Shown here piece after piece: positions 5,623 through 12,406 of a stretch of 14,805 bases of DNA. Location: the NCBI GenBank assembly GCA_001778275.1, contig MFGM01000074.1, forward strand, positions 1 to 14,805, in the 5' to 3' direction. The stretch comes from Candidatus Falkowbacteria bacterium RIFOXYC2_FULL_48_21. Lineage in GTDB: Bacteria > Patescibacteriota > Patescibacteriia > UBA11705 > JABHMO01. The first letter of the stretch is position 1; each line of letters opens with the position of its first letter. Position numbers and translations under genes: made by a program. The notes beneath the pieces were generated by a model, which saw only the letters and a program-made list of their open reading frames with translations, had not been told where the DNA came from and did no database searches.

Positions 5623-6701
5623 ATCCGAAAGTGGCAATTATTTTGATCAATTATAAAGATTACGCCAATCGTTTTCTCACGGAATGCCGCGACAGTTTGC
5701 GCGCGCAAACTTATCCGGCGGACAGCTTCGCTGTTTATATCGTTGACAACGCGACCAGCGATAAATCGCGACAATACTTGGCAGAATGTTATCCCGAAGC
5801 CAAAGTGATTCCGCGGCCGGACGGTAACTATTCCGCCGGCAATAACACGGGCATCAACGCCGCGCGGCAGGACGGTATGACGCTCTTTGCCATTGCCAAC
5901 ATGGACACGCGATTTGAGCCGGATTGGCTGGCCGAGTTGGTCAAGGGCGTTTTATCCGCGCCAGACATCGGCATCGCGCAGTCGAAGCTGTTGCTTTATC
6001 CGCAAAACGACGACGAACGAAAAGATCCGCTGATTAATTCGCTCGGAAACGTCCAGCATTATCTGGGTTTTGGCTACACTTCGGGGTATAGACAAAAAGT
6101 ATCAGCATGTGTTAATATAGGGGAGATTTCGTCGATATCAGGTTATGCGAGCGGTTGCGCGTTAATCGTGAAAGATGAATTGTTGAAAAAGATAGGTGAT
6201 TATAACGAGGACTTTTACATGTACCATGACGATGTGGAGCTATCATGGCGCGCGAAATTGGCCGGTTACAAAATCGTATTGGCTCCGCGTTCGGCGGTTT
6301 TTCATAAGTACGAATTCAATCGCAGTGTGCGGATGTACTATTACATGGAACGAAATCGGTACATGGTGTTGTTTAATTTTTATCGCTGGCGCACGATTTT
6401 ACTGCTTTTGCCGATCTTGTTTATCATGGAGCTTGGCGTGGCCGGTTTTTCTGTGTTACGCGGCGGGTTTATTACCAAGCTGCGGGTTTATGGATACTAT
6501 TTAAAGCCGGGTTCGTGGTGGCGAATTTTTCGCGCGCGTCGCGCCGTTGCCCGATTCCGCCAAGTGACGGATAAGCAAGTTTTGAGCACGATGAGCGGCC
6601 GATTGGATTTTTCCGAAGTGAATAATTGGGTTTTGGAAAATTTGGGCAATCCGATTTGTGAATTGTATTTTTATCTGATAAAAAAAATTATTGTTTGGTA
6701 A
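5619..6701 (+). CDS. GT2 glycosyltransferase, rhamnosyltransferase (WbbL)-like
   Basis: A 360-residue GT-A enzyme. It opens VAIILINYKDY, then VDNATSD (42-48) for nucleotide binding, GNYSAGNNTGIN (69-80), which is typical of the WbbL/RfbF-like GT2 branch, and NMD (94-96) as the DxD equivalent. ASGCALIVKDELLKKIG and FYMYHDDVELSWRAKLAGYKI are the family's acceptor-side and catalytic-base motifs. A hydrophobic segment follows at about 260-280 (TILLLLPILFIMEL), with a basic tail. It most likely adds a deoxysugar or similar residue to a lipid-linked glycan at the inner membrane face. The 4-base overlap with the DUF2304 gene suggests coupled translation. Sugar specificity cannot be read from sequence. 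Confidence 0.88.
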   Translation: MNPKVAIILINYKDYANRFLTECRDSLRAQTYPADSFAVYIVDNATSDKSRQYLAECYPEAKVIPRPDGNYSAGNNTGINAARQDGMTLFAIANMDTRFEPDWLAELVKGVLSAPDIGIAQSKLLLYPQNDDERKDPLINSLGNVQHYLGFGYTSGYRQKVSACVNIGEISSISGYASGCALIVKDELLKKIGDYNEDFYMYHDDVELSWRAKLAGYKIVLAPRSAVFHKYEFNRSVRMYYYMERNRYMVLFNFYRWRTILLLLPILFIMELGVAGFSVLRGGFITKLRVYGYYLKPGSWWRIFRARRAVARFRQVTDKQVLSTMSGRLDFSEVNNWVLENLGNPICELYFYLIKKIIVW

Positions 6702-6702
6702 T

Positions 6703-7245
6703 ATGATGAAGAAAATCATTTGGTTAATCATAGTCGTGGGGGTCGCGCTGGTGGCGATCTATATTAAGTTTGGCTACAACGGTTCGCAATTCCAATTGCG
6801 TAATTCTTTCCGCTACGTGGAAGCGTTTCCGGTCGAGCATTTTCAAAACGCAACGGAGAAAAGTTGCGGCATTTGGTATGAGAGCGGATCGGGCGATGCG
6901 TTGACGGTTGGTAAGGAAAATCACGCTGTCAAAGAATGTTTCAAGGAGGCTTTTGCCGGTTGTTCCGTTAAAAATGTTTTACTGGTTAAAGATCAAAGCG
7001 AGTCGGTCGAGAAAAAGATCACCTACTCGTTGATTCGTATTTTGCGAAAAAATGATTTAAGCGAATGCCTTATCCAGAATTATTACGAAGAAGTAAACTT
7101 GGCCAGTCCCGACGCCGCGCCTTTGAGTTATATAAACACATGCACCGTGCTGGCCGATGAAATAGATCGTAGCTGTGAACCGTTCTTCGTCAAGGAAGCC
7201 AGACAGAGCAAGCTTGATGTCGGGCCAACTTTGAACGTTGAATAA
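6703..7245 (+). CDS. Membrane-anchored six-cysteine hypothetical protein
   Basis: A 180-residue protein with an N-terminal hydrophobic helix (about 4-22, after MMKK) and no lipobox, so it is probably a signal anchor with the rest outside the membrane. The outer part has six cysteines (C55, C79, C87, C122, C147, C158), an even number that suggests up to three disulfides. I recognise no family. It starts one base after the preceding glycosyltransferase stop and ends two bases before the next, so it belongs to the glycan operon. Two adjacent ATGs (6703, 6706) are possible starts; a TTG at 6691 inside the upstream gene is rejected. There is no Shine-Dalgarno, so reinitiation from the upstream gene is plausible. 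Confidence 0.8.
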   Translation: MMKKIIWLIIVVGVALVAIYIKFGYNGSQFQLRNSFRYVEAFPVEHFQNATEKSCGIWYESGSGDALTVGKENHAVKECFKEAFAGCSVKNVLLVKDQSESVEKKITYSLIRILRKNDLSECLIQNYYEEVNLASPDAAPLSYINTCTVLADEIDRSCEPFFVKEARQSKLDVGPTLNVE

Positions 7246-7247
7246 AT

Positions 7248-8399
7248 ATGTCTTTCAAAATCGCTCAAATCGTTTGTCAGATTCCACCCGATGCCGGTGG
7301 TATCGGCATGGTGGCGCATTCTTATGCCGACCAGCTGACGCGCCGCGGACACGATGTGACGGTATTCGTGCCTCGAACTCGGGGCAACGCGGTGGAATCA
7401 AAAAGTTATAAAGTAGCGGCCTTGTGGCCGCTCGTTAAGTTCGGTTACGGAGCGCTTTTGCCACAACTGGCCTGGCGACTGCGCGGTTTTGATATTATTC
7501 ATTTACATTACCCGTTTTTCGCTACCGCTTTTCTCACTGTTCTGCATCGCAATCTTTGGTATCCGAAGACCAAGCTGGTGATCAATTATCACATGGACGT
7601 GAACTTGTCCGGCTGGCGGGGAATTTATGAGAAATGCGCGCGCCGCTTGGCGTTAAATTATATTTTAAAAAGCGCGGACAAAATCATTGTTTCGTCTGAA
7701 GATTATATTGAGAATTCCCGCATTCAAGAATTCTATTTCAAAAATATAAACAAGTTTTACGAATTGCCTTTCGGTGTGTCGCGTCGTTTCGTCCCTGAAC
7801 CCAAGGATGGTGATTTGTTGGCCAAATATGGCTTAGCCAAAGATGATAAGGTGGTTTTGTTTGCCGGCGGCCTTGATTCGGCGCATTATTTCAAGGGCGT
7901 TAATTATTTGATCAAGGCCATATCGTTAATTGAAGATAAAAAAATCAAAGCGTTGATTATCGGCGCCGGCGACTTGCTTGCCGATTACAAAAAGCTGGTC
8001 AGCGAAACCAAGCTTGGCGATCGAGTCAAGTTTGCCGATTACGTGCCGGCCGATTCGTTGGTCAAGCATTATAATTTGGGGGACGTTTTTATTTTGCCAT
8101 CGATTAACAATTCGGAGGCGTTTGGCATCGTGCTGATCGAAGCCATGGCCTGCGGCAAGCCGGTCATTGCCACGAATTTGAAAGGCGTGCGCTCGGTGGT
8201 TGATATTGGCGTCAATGGTCTGTTGGTCGAACCGAAGAATAGTAAAGATATTGCCGATAAGATTAATTTACTGCTTGGCAATCTGGAAACGTACAGCCGA
8301 TTCAGTCGCAATTGCCTTGAAACCGTGGCCGCGAAATATCGCTGGGCGACCATCACTGACAATTTGGAAAAATTGTATAAGCAATTGTTACAAAAATGA
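7248..8399 (+). CDS. GT4 family glycosyltransferase
   Basis: A 383-residue GT-B fold enzyme. The N-terminal domain has the glycine-rich loop DAGGIGMVAHSYADQL, followed by RGHDVTVF. The C-terminal domain has LFAGGLD, HYFKGVNYLIKAI and the donor-binding EAFGIVLIEAMACGKPVIA, which contains an intact E-x7-E motif. This is a retaining transferase that uses a nucleotide sugar, acting in the cytoplasm or at the membrane face. It starts 2 bases after the six-cysteine gene and overlaps the next GT4 by 4 bases (ATGA), so it lies inside the glycan operon. Specific donor and acceptor are not predictable. Confidence 0.9.
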   Translation: MSFKIAQIVCQIPPDAGGIGMVAHSYADQLTRRGHDVTVFVPRTRGNAVESKSYKVAALWPLVKFGYGALLPQLAWRLRGFDIIHLHYPFFATAFLTVLHRNLWYPKTKLVINYHMDVNLSGWRGIYEKCARRLALNYILKSADKIIVSSEDYIENSRIQEFYFKNINKFYELPFGVSRRFVPEPKDGDLLAKYGLAKDDKVVLFAGGLDSAHYFKGVNYLIKAISLIEDKKIKALIIGAGDLLADYKKLVSETKLGDRVKFADYVPADSLVKHYNLGDVFILPSINNSEAFGIVLIEAMACGKPVIATNLKGVRSVVDIGVNGLLVEPKNSKDIADKINLLLGNLETYSRFSRNCLETVAAKYRWATITDNLEKLYKQLLQK

Positions 8400-9553
8400 A
8401 AATTTGTGTTGTTAGCAACTTGTATGAGTCGCATGAGCGGGGCGGCGCGGAACGCGTGGCCAAGATTATGGTGGAAGGATTTATCAACGCGGGTCACGAC
8501 GTTGTCGTTATTACCACGCGGCCGGAAGTCGGCTTGGCTGTTGAACAAAAAGAGAAAGTTAAAATATACAGATTCAGACCGCTGAATCTTTTTTATTATC
8601 TTGATCTGGTTAAACACGGCGCCATGGCGCGAATCGTTTGGCATTTTCTCGACGTGTTTAACTGGTCAAGCGCTCTGCGCGTGAGAAATATTTTGCAAAA
8701 AGAAATGCCAGACTTGGTTGTGACGCACAATCTGAAGGGGGTCGGCTATTGCTTACCGCTGGTTATTCGCGGTTTAAAAATTAAGCATATCCATGTTTTA
8801 CATGACGTTCAACTGGCCGTGCCGTCCGGGTTGATTATCAAGGGCAAGGAAGATGATTTCTTGGTGGGCGGCTTCGCCGCTCGCATGTATGCGCGCGCTT
8901 GTCGCGCGTTGTTCCGCTCGCCGGACGTGGTTGTGTCGCCTTCGTTATGGCTGATGAAGTTTTACGAAGATCGCGGGTTTTTTGCCGCTTCGACCAGAAA
9001 AATAATTCCCAATCCGCTACCAACAGTCGAATCATTGCCGCCCGTCAAGTCGCAGAAGCAAAATTGTTACTTGTTTGTTGGTCAAATGGAGAAACACAAG
9101 GGGATTGAGTGGCTGATTGACTTTTGGCGCACAAATAAAATGACTGGGGAGCTGTTGGTTGTCGGCGATGGATCGTTCTGGCCTGTCAACGTGCCACTCA
9201 ACGTTAAGTTGCTCGGTAAGCAGGGTGGCGATAAGCTGAATACTTTTTTTGCTCAATCGGATTTTCTGATCGTGCCTTCACTTTGCTATGAAAATTCACC
9301 AACCGTGATTCCGTTGGCTTATGCGAATGCCACGCCGGTCATCGTGGCCAAGATCGGCGGGGCGGGGGAGCTGGTTGAACAAAATAAAACCGGTTTTTTG
9401 TTTGAAGCGGGCGATGTCGAATCATTGCGCGGCGCGCTGGAAAAGGCGGGCGCGTTAACCGCGGAGGTATATCAAAAAATGTCGGAAAATTGTTTGGCGC
9501 AGGCGCAAAAGTTTTCGGTGCGAGAATATGTGGATAAACTGATTTTGCCATGA
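8396..9553 (+). CDS. GT4-like glycosyltransferase with altered E-x7-E motif
   Basis: A 385-residue GT-B protein. The N-terminal domain opens MKICVVSNLYESHERGGAER, the usual GT4 acceptor-side loop. LFVGQMEKHKGIEWLIDFW and VVGDGS mark the C-terminal domain. The donor-site segment reads YENSPTVIPLAYANATPVI. Family members usually have ENSPxVxxEAxAxGTPVI, so the second glutamate of E-x7-E is a leucine here and the following ACG is ANA. Donor binding may be changed, or activity lost. It ends the run of tightly packed glycan genes, and a promoter-like sequence follows at once. It overlaps the previous gene by 4 bases. Confidence 0.85.
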   Translation: MKICVVSNLYESHERGGAERVAKIMVEGFINAGHDVVVITTRPEVGLAVEQKEKVKIYRFRPLNLFYYLDLVKHGAMARIVWHFLDVFNWSSALRVRNILQKEMPDLVVTHNLKGVGYCLPLVIRGLKIKHIHVLHDVQLAVPSGLIIKGKEDDFLVGGFAARMYARACRALFRSPDVVVSPSLWLMKFYEDRGFFAASTRKIIPNPLPTVESLPPVKSQKQNCYLFVGQMEKHKGIEWLIDFWRTNKMTGELLVVGDGSFWPVNVPLNVKLLGKQGGDKLNTFFAQSDFLIVPSLCYENSPTVIPLAYANATPVIVAKIGGAGELVEQNKTGFLFEAGDVESLRGALEKAGALTAEVYQKMSENCLAQAQKFSVREYVDKLILP

Positions 9554-9556
9554 GGT

Positions 9557-9585
9557 TTGACCGGATATGGGGAGCGCGATATAAT
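9557..9585 (+). promoter_or_regulatory. Promoter overlapping the start codon of the coiled-coil gene
   Basis: TTGACC (9557-9562), a 17-base spacer, then a perfect TATAAT (9580-9585). The last two bases of the -10 are the first two bases of ATG 9584. Transcripts from here would start near 9592 and could only use the next in-frame ATG at 9605. Confidence 0.5.
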
Positions 9586-9889
9586 GAACGTGAACAAAAA
9601 CATTATGATTGATCAAAACGATATTAAAATGATACAGCAGGCAATCGAGGAAACGGTCGGCGAGATTTTTGATAAAAAAATTGATCCAGTCCGGCGCGCC
9701 ATTGATCATGTTGGGCGCAAGGCGGATGAGCTCTCGCAAGAACACGCTGATCATAAGTTCAAGCTAAAGCAAATTGAAACAATGCTTAATGAAGATGTCG
9801 GTGCCACAATGAAGGATGTTGAAAAGTTGAATAAGAAAGTTGCCGCCCTGGAGATTGCCATGCAAAGGTTACAACCCGCAATTTGTTAA
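9584..9889 (+). CDS. Small coiled-coil hypothetical protein
   Basis: A 101-residue protein (94 if started at 9605). It is almost wholly charged and helical, with heptad-like patterns from about residue 25 (AIDHVGRKADELSQEHADHK) to the end (VEKLNKKVAALEIAMQRLQ), so a coiled coil is likely. There is no membrane segment and no known motif. ATG 9584 has GGGGAG 9 bases upstream and would be translated from operon read-through. ATG 9605 would be the start for the promoter at 9557-9585. The C-terminal pattern V..L...V..LE..M.R.Q recurs in the next gene, so the two may be tandem relatives. Function unknown. Confidence 0.7.
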   Translation: MNVNKNIMIDQNDIKMIQQAIEETVGEIFDKKIDPVRRAIDHVGRKADELSQEHADHKFKLKQIETMLNEDVGATMKDVEKLNKKVAALEIAMQRLQPAIC

Positions 9890-9893
9890 TCAC

Positions 9894-10106
9894 ATGTTAC
9901 CAAGTCAGAAATTTCAATTAAAAAAAATGCTACGAGTGTTGGATGAAATAAAACACGGCATAAATGCAGTCGAAAATATTGTTGTAGAAAATCCCGGCTA
10001 CGCTCGGCGACGGGTAAATGAGCTTGATTACCAAGTGTCAGGGCTAGAGTTGTCCGTAATGCGATTTCAGCGTGAATTATCGCGACCTCCAGAAGATATT
10101 GAATAA
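9894..10106 (+). CDS. Small helical hypothetical protein, possible paralogue of the preceding gene
   Basis: A 70-residue protein that starts 4 bases after the previous stop. It is helical, with a basic N-terminal part (QKFQLKKMLRVLDEIKHG) and a C-terminal helix (VNELDYQVSGLELSVMRFQREL) resembling that of its neighbour, then an acidic tail. No Shine-Dalgarno or promoter is seen, so it is probably co-transcribed and translated by reinitiation. A longer frame from TTG 9840 inside the upstream gene is rejected. Function unknown; a pair of interacting coiled-coil proteins is possible but not shown. Confidence 0.65.
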   Translation: MLPSQKFQLKKMLRVLDEIKHGINAVENIVVENPGYARRRVNELDYQVSGLELSVMRFQRELSRPPEDIE

Positions 10107-10120
10107 TTTTCTAAAATTAA

Positions 10121-10147
10121 AACGCTCCGATGCGATGTCGGAGCGTT
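10121..10147 (-). terminator. Intrinsic terminator of the P-loop gene (minus strand)
   Basis: A perfect 10-bp stem AACGCTCCGA/TCGGAGCGTT with a 7-base loop. On the minus strand it is followed by TTTTAATTTT, whereas the plus side has no T-run. It lies 9 bases beyond the minus-strand stop and may block convergent transcription from the coiled-coil genes less efficiently. Confidence 0.8.
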
Positions 10148-10156
10148 GGTGGTTGG

Positions 10157-11128
10157 TTACTTGACGAGCTTGTCGAGCGCTGTCGTCAGTTGCTTTTGAA
10201 TCCGATTTGTGTCCGCTTGCAACCATTGTTGCTTGGGTTGACGCACGAACGTGGTCAGGTCGGCGCGGTTGTCGAAAATTGTTGCCGGAATAATAAATCT
10301 TTTTCCGTGTGCGTCAATGTTTAGGAAGCTTAAAGGGACGCCCTCCTTTAACAGCCAATCCGCCATGTCATCGCAACCGTAATCGTTCAGCATCACGGCC
10401 ATCGGTACACCGTGATACGTCGTGGTGTCAGTGCAACCGGGAGGCGGTACTGCTCGCGCGGTATTTTTGATTCTGGACTGTTCCGGCGTCACCAGAATGT
10501 AAAGGACAGTAGCTTTTTCAAGAATTTGCGGCGACAATCGGCTCAAGGCAAATTCATAGCCATATGGCGGATCCAGTGGCATGGGTGCGTTGATTGCCGC
10601 ACCGCGAGAAAATTCAATGATGAGACTGCGCTTGTCGGCTATGGCGGGCGGACAATCATAACTGAATGTTGTTTCCACTTTCTCGGCCGCTTTTTCGACT
10701 TGTATGGCCAGTGTATTGACCACGTCTTCAGGCAATCGTCCGATTTTCATTTTGGCTCCGGCCAAGCGCTCGGCGCGGTCGATGCGCGCAAAGAGGGTCG
10801 TGGCCGATCGACCGGCTTGCGACGGGGTTCTGCCTGTTTGCCGAAACGCAAAATCCTCATTGAGCAGTTCGATGAGCGTGATCCATTCGAACGGATCTTT
10901 GAACCCGCGATCTGGTGCGTGGAAAAAGATCGGATCCATCTTGAGTCTGTTTATGGCCGCCTCATCCACCGCGCGCATGAATTCAACATACGGGTAATCG
11001 TCGAGCTGCGCCACATCGTCGTGAAATTGCGGGAAACATTCCTTTGGCATTTGTTTCATGAACTTGCGCACTTCCGACTTGCCCGACGCGGGCAGAGCGA
11101 TGAGAATCAGCACGTCAATTTTTTTCAT
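10157..11128 (-). CDS. P-loop NTPase/kinase-like protein of unknown substrate
   Basis: A 323-residue soluble protein. The N-terminus has a hydrophobic strand (VLILIA) leading into ALPASGKS (11-18), a Walker A motif in which the first glycine is alanine, as in other LPASGKS-type small-molecule kinase-like proteins. HDDVAQLDDYP follows and may be a Walker B or substrate region. A later hydrophobic strand (TVLYILVTPEQSR) and arginine-rich segments could belong to a lid. GGAG lies 7 bases before the ATG. It has its own promoter, leader hairpin and terminator, so it is a single-gene unit. I do not recognise a specific family. A plus-strand frame of similar length (10412-11230) on the other strand lacks these signals. 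Confidence 0.85.
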   Translation of the reverse strand: MKKIDVLILIALPASGKSEVRKFMKQMPKECFPQFHDDVAQLDDYPYVEFMRAVDEAAINRLKMDPIFFHAPDRGFKDPFEWITLIELLNEDFAFRQTGRTPSQAGRSATTLFARIDRAERLAGAKMKIGRLPEDVVNTLAIQVEKAAEKVETTFSYDCPPAIADKRSLIIEFSRGAAINAPMPLDPPYGYEFALSRLSPQILEKATVLYILVTPEQSRIKNTARAVPPPGCTDTTTYHGVPMAVMLNDYGCDDMADWLLKEGVPLSFLNIDAHGKRFIIPATIFDNRADLTTFVRQPKQQWLQADTNRIQKQLTTALDKLVK

Positions 11129-11160
11129 GATTTACTCCGTTGTAATGTTCAAGGCAAACG

Positions 11161-11177
11161 CTTCCGTCCATCGGAAG
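11161..11177 (-). promoter_or_regulatory. Leader hairpin at the 5' end of the P-loop mRNA
   Basis: Perfect inverted repeat CTTCCG/CGGAAG with a 5-base loop, beginning at the predicted transcription start of the minus-strand gene (about 11178). A 5' terminal hairpin can stabilise an mRNA; operator function is also possible. Confidence 0.45.
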
Positions 11178-11185
11178 ACAATTTG

Positions 11186-11213
11186 AATTTAGCATATTTA
11201 TTGCAATTGTCAA
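11186..11213 (-). promoter_or_regulatory. Promoter of the P-loop gene
   Basis: On the minus strand: TTGACA (11213-11208), a 16-base spacer, TAAATT (11191-11186), with ATGC just before the -10. Confidence 0.65.
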
Positions 11214-11232
11214 AGGAAATCTTTGATTAAGC

Positions 11233-11255
11233 AAAAATCGCTCACGAATGAGCGA
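11233..11255 (-). terminator. Terminator of tRNA-Trp
   Basis: Stem TCGCTCA/TGAGCGA (11238-11244, 11249-11255) with a 4-base loop. On the minus strand it is followed by TTTTT. It lies 4 bases after the encoded CCA end of tRNA-Trp. Confidence 0.85.
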
Positions 11256-11259
11256 CTTT

Positions 11260-11334
11260 TGGCAGGGGCGCCAGGATTCGAACCTAGTCCAACGGTTTTG
11301 GAGACCGTCATGCTACCATTGACACCACGCCCCC
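11260..11334 (-). tRNA. tRNA-Trp(CCA)
   Basis: On the minus strand the acceptor GGGGGCG pairs with CGCCCCT (first pair G-T). The anticodon stem ACGGT/ACCGT carries loop CTCCAAA, so the anticodon is CCA (tryptophan). The T-arm is CTAGG-TTCGAAT-CCTGG. The discriminator is G and CCA is encoded (11262-11260), unlike the intact tRNA-Thr in this window. In many bacteria this tRNA precedes secE-nusG; here it stands alone with its own promoter and terminator. Confidence 0.95.
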
Positions 11335-11368
11335 GTAAGTTTGCGATTGGCCAAATTAATGCCATCAA

Positions 11369-11397
11369 AATATATCATACATGGCAAAGAATTGCAA
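11369..11397 (-). promoter_or_regulatory. Promoter of tRNA-Trp
   Basis: On the minus strand: TTGCAA (11397-11392), a 17-base spacer, TATATT (11374-11369). The predicted start is about 28 bases upstream of the mature 5' end. Confidence 0.6.
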
Positions 11398-11445
11398 CAT
11401 GTTTGCGATATTTTTTGTGAAAAGTAGGTGATGACGTTTATGTTA

Positions 11446-11473
11446 AAAAAGATGCAACCAGGTGCATCTTTTT
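11446..11473 (-). terminator. Terminator of the metallophosphoesterase-like gene
   Basis: Perfect 11-bp stem AAAAAGATGCA/TGCATCTTTTT with a 6-base loop. It is T-tailed in both directions and lies 5 bases past the minus-strand stop codon. Confidence 0.85.
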
Positions 11474-11477
11474 GCGT

Positions 11478-12269
11478 TTATTCGAATTGCCGCACGTAGG
11501 CGTGCGAAAACTTTTTTTCCTTGAGTTCTTTGATGTGAAGTTCGACTGCATACCTCACGCGGTAGTACACGAGTGAAACATCTTTGCCGTCAGCTTCAAT
11601 GATAGCGTAAGTGGATTCATCTTTTTTCAAGAGCGGACTATCCGGCGGCCGACCGATACTGCCGGGGTTGATCAGATAGTAGTGACCCATGGAAAGATGA
11701 AATTTTTGGCCGAACCGATCGCAGTTGCGTTCCACGTGTTGTCCGCGCGAACTCATGAAAATCGGATAAGAGTTGTTGCCGAGGCAAAGTACGTTCACGC
11801 CTTCTTGTCGATATTCTTTTGCCAACAGCCCCAGTTCCGTGTGAATCCGCATGGTGTTGTCCGCGGAGTCGTTCACGTTTTCGTCTTCGAGCGACGTGTG
11901 ACACATGAGCAAAGATTGATCACCCTTGTCGGTCAGATGAATCTTTAATTTCATCGGTAGTTGGCGCAGCTTTTTTTGTTCGTTTTCGCTCAAGCGATTG
12001 CGCAACCACAGGAGCATGTGCCATTCTTCATCGCTCAAAGACACCGGTCCGGCAATGGCCGATTCCGAAGCCAAAAATTCAAGCGAACCCTTTGTTGTTC
12101 GAAATTGTTTTCCCGTGACAATGTTCAGGCATTCGATCGGCCGCGGGCCAAAACCGAGAAAGTTGCCAAGACAGAGAATGAAGTCAACGTTACGTTTGGC
12201 CACATCGGCCAAGAATGCCTGTAAGGCAACCAGATTGCCGCAGACTTCCGAGATCACGGCGAATTTCAT
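11478..12269 (-). CDS. Metallophosphoesterase-fold protein lacking metal ligands (predicted pseudoenzyme)
   Basis: A 263-residue protein that aligns along its length, from memory, with the calcineurin-like phosphodiesterase family (YfcE/MJ0936 type). The scaffold is clear: ISxxxGN, CLGxxxGFGPxPxEC, LSENEQKKLRQLP, and NPGSIGRPPDSP (201-212). The metal-binding residues are replaced: DxH becomes E8-V-C10, GD becomes G35-N36, GNHD becomes GSLE (61-64), and GHTH becomes GNNS (164-167). Only the histidine of the HGSP-like site (H124) remains. No frameshift or stop is present, and promoter, Shine-Dalgarno (GGAGGA) and terminator are intact, so the gene seems maintained. It may bind a nucleotide or protein partner instead of hydrolysing phosphodiesters; that is inference. 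Confidence 0.85.
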   Translation of the reverse strand: MKFAVISEVCGNLVALQAFLADVAKRNVDFILCLGNFLGFGPRPIECLNIVTGKQFRTTKGSLEFLASESAIAGPVSLSDEEWHMLLWLRNRLSENEQKKLRQLPMKLKIHLTDKGDQSLLMCHTSLEDENVNDSADNTMRIHTELGLLAKEYRQEGVNVLCLGNNSYPIFMSSRGQHVERNCDRFGQKFHLSMGHYYLINPGSIGRPPDSPLLKKDESTYAIIEADGKDVSLVYYRVRYAVELHIKELKEKKFSHAYVRQFE

Positions 12270-12308
12270 TTATTCCTCCATTATTAAAGTTCATCAAATT
12301 AACTATAC

Positions 12309-12337
12309 TTTATAACAGAGATTGAGAAAAATGTCCA
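12309..12337 (-). promoter_or_regulatory. Promoter of the metallophosphoesterase-like gene
   Basis: On the minus strand: TGGACA (12337-12332), a 17-base spacer, TATAAA (12314-12309). It is divergent from the apt promoter, with the two -35 regions about 19 bases apart. Confidence 0.6.
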
Positions 12338-12351
12338 TAACTGTGCATAAA
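12332..12351. repeat. Tandem 10-base direct repeat between divergent promoters
   Basis: TGTCCATAAC followed directly by TGTGCATAAA: two 10-base units, so on the same face of the helix. The first overlaps the minus-strand -35 and the second lies just before the apt -35. The second unit, read in reverse, is TTATGCACA, which fits the relaxed DnaA-box form TTATNCACA. A regulator site is possible. Confidence 0.4.
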
Positions 12352-12355
12352 GTTT

Positions 12356-12384
12356 TTGAAATACTGAGTCGTTTATGCTAAATT
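12356..12384 (+). promoter_or_regulatory. Promoter of apt
   Basis: TTGAAA (12356-12361), a 17-base spacer, TAAATT (12379-12384) with TG two bases upstream (TGC-TAAATT, extended -10). The leader to ATG 12407 is about 16 bases and lacks a Shine-Dalgarno. Confidence 0.65.
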
Positions 12385-12406
12385 TATTGTAGAGAATAAC
12401 AAAAAT

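Noticed and set aside
10412..11230. Long plus-strand open frame (about 272 codons) opposite the P-loop gene
   Set aside because: It overlaps the minus-strand gene, which has a Walker A motif, Shine-Dalgarno, promoter and terminator. The plus frame shows none of these and no family motif.
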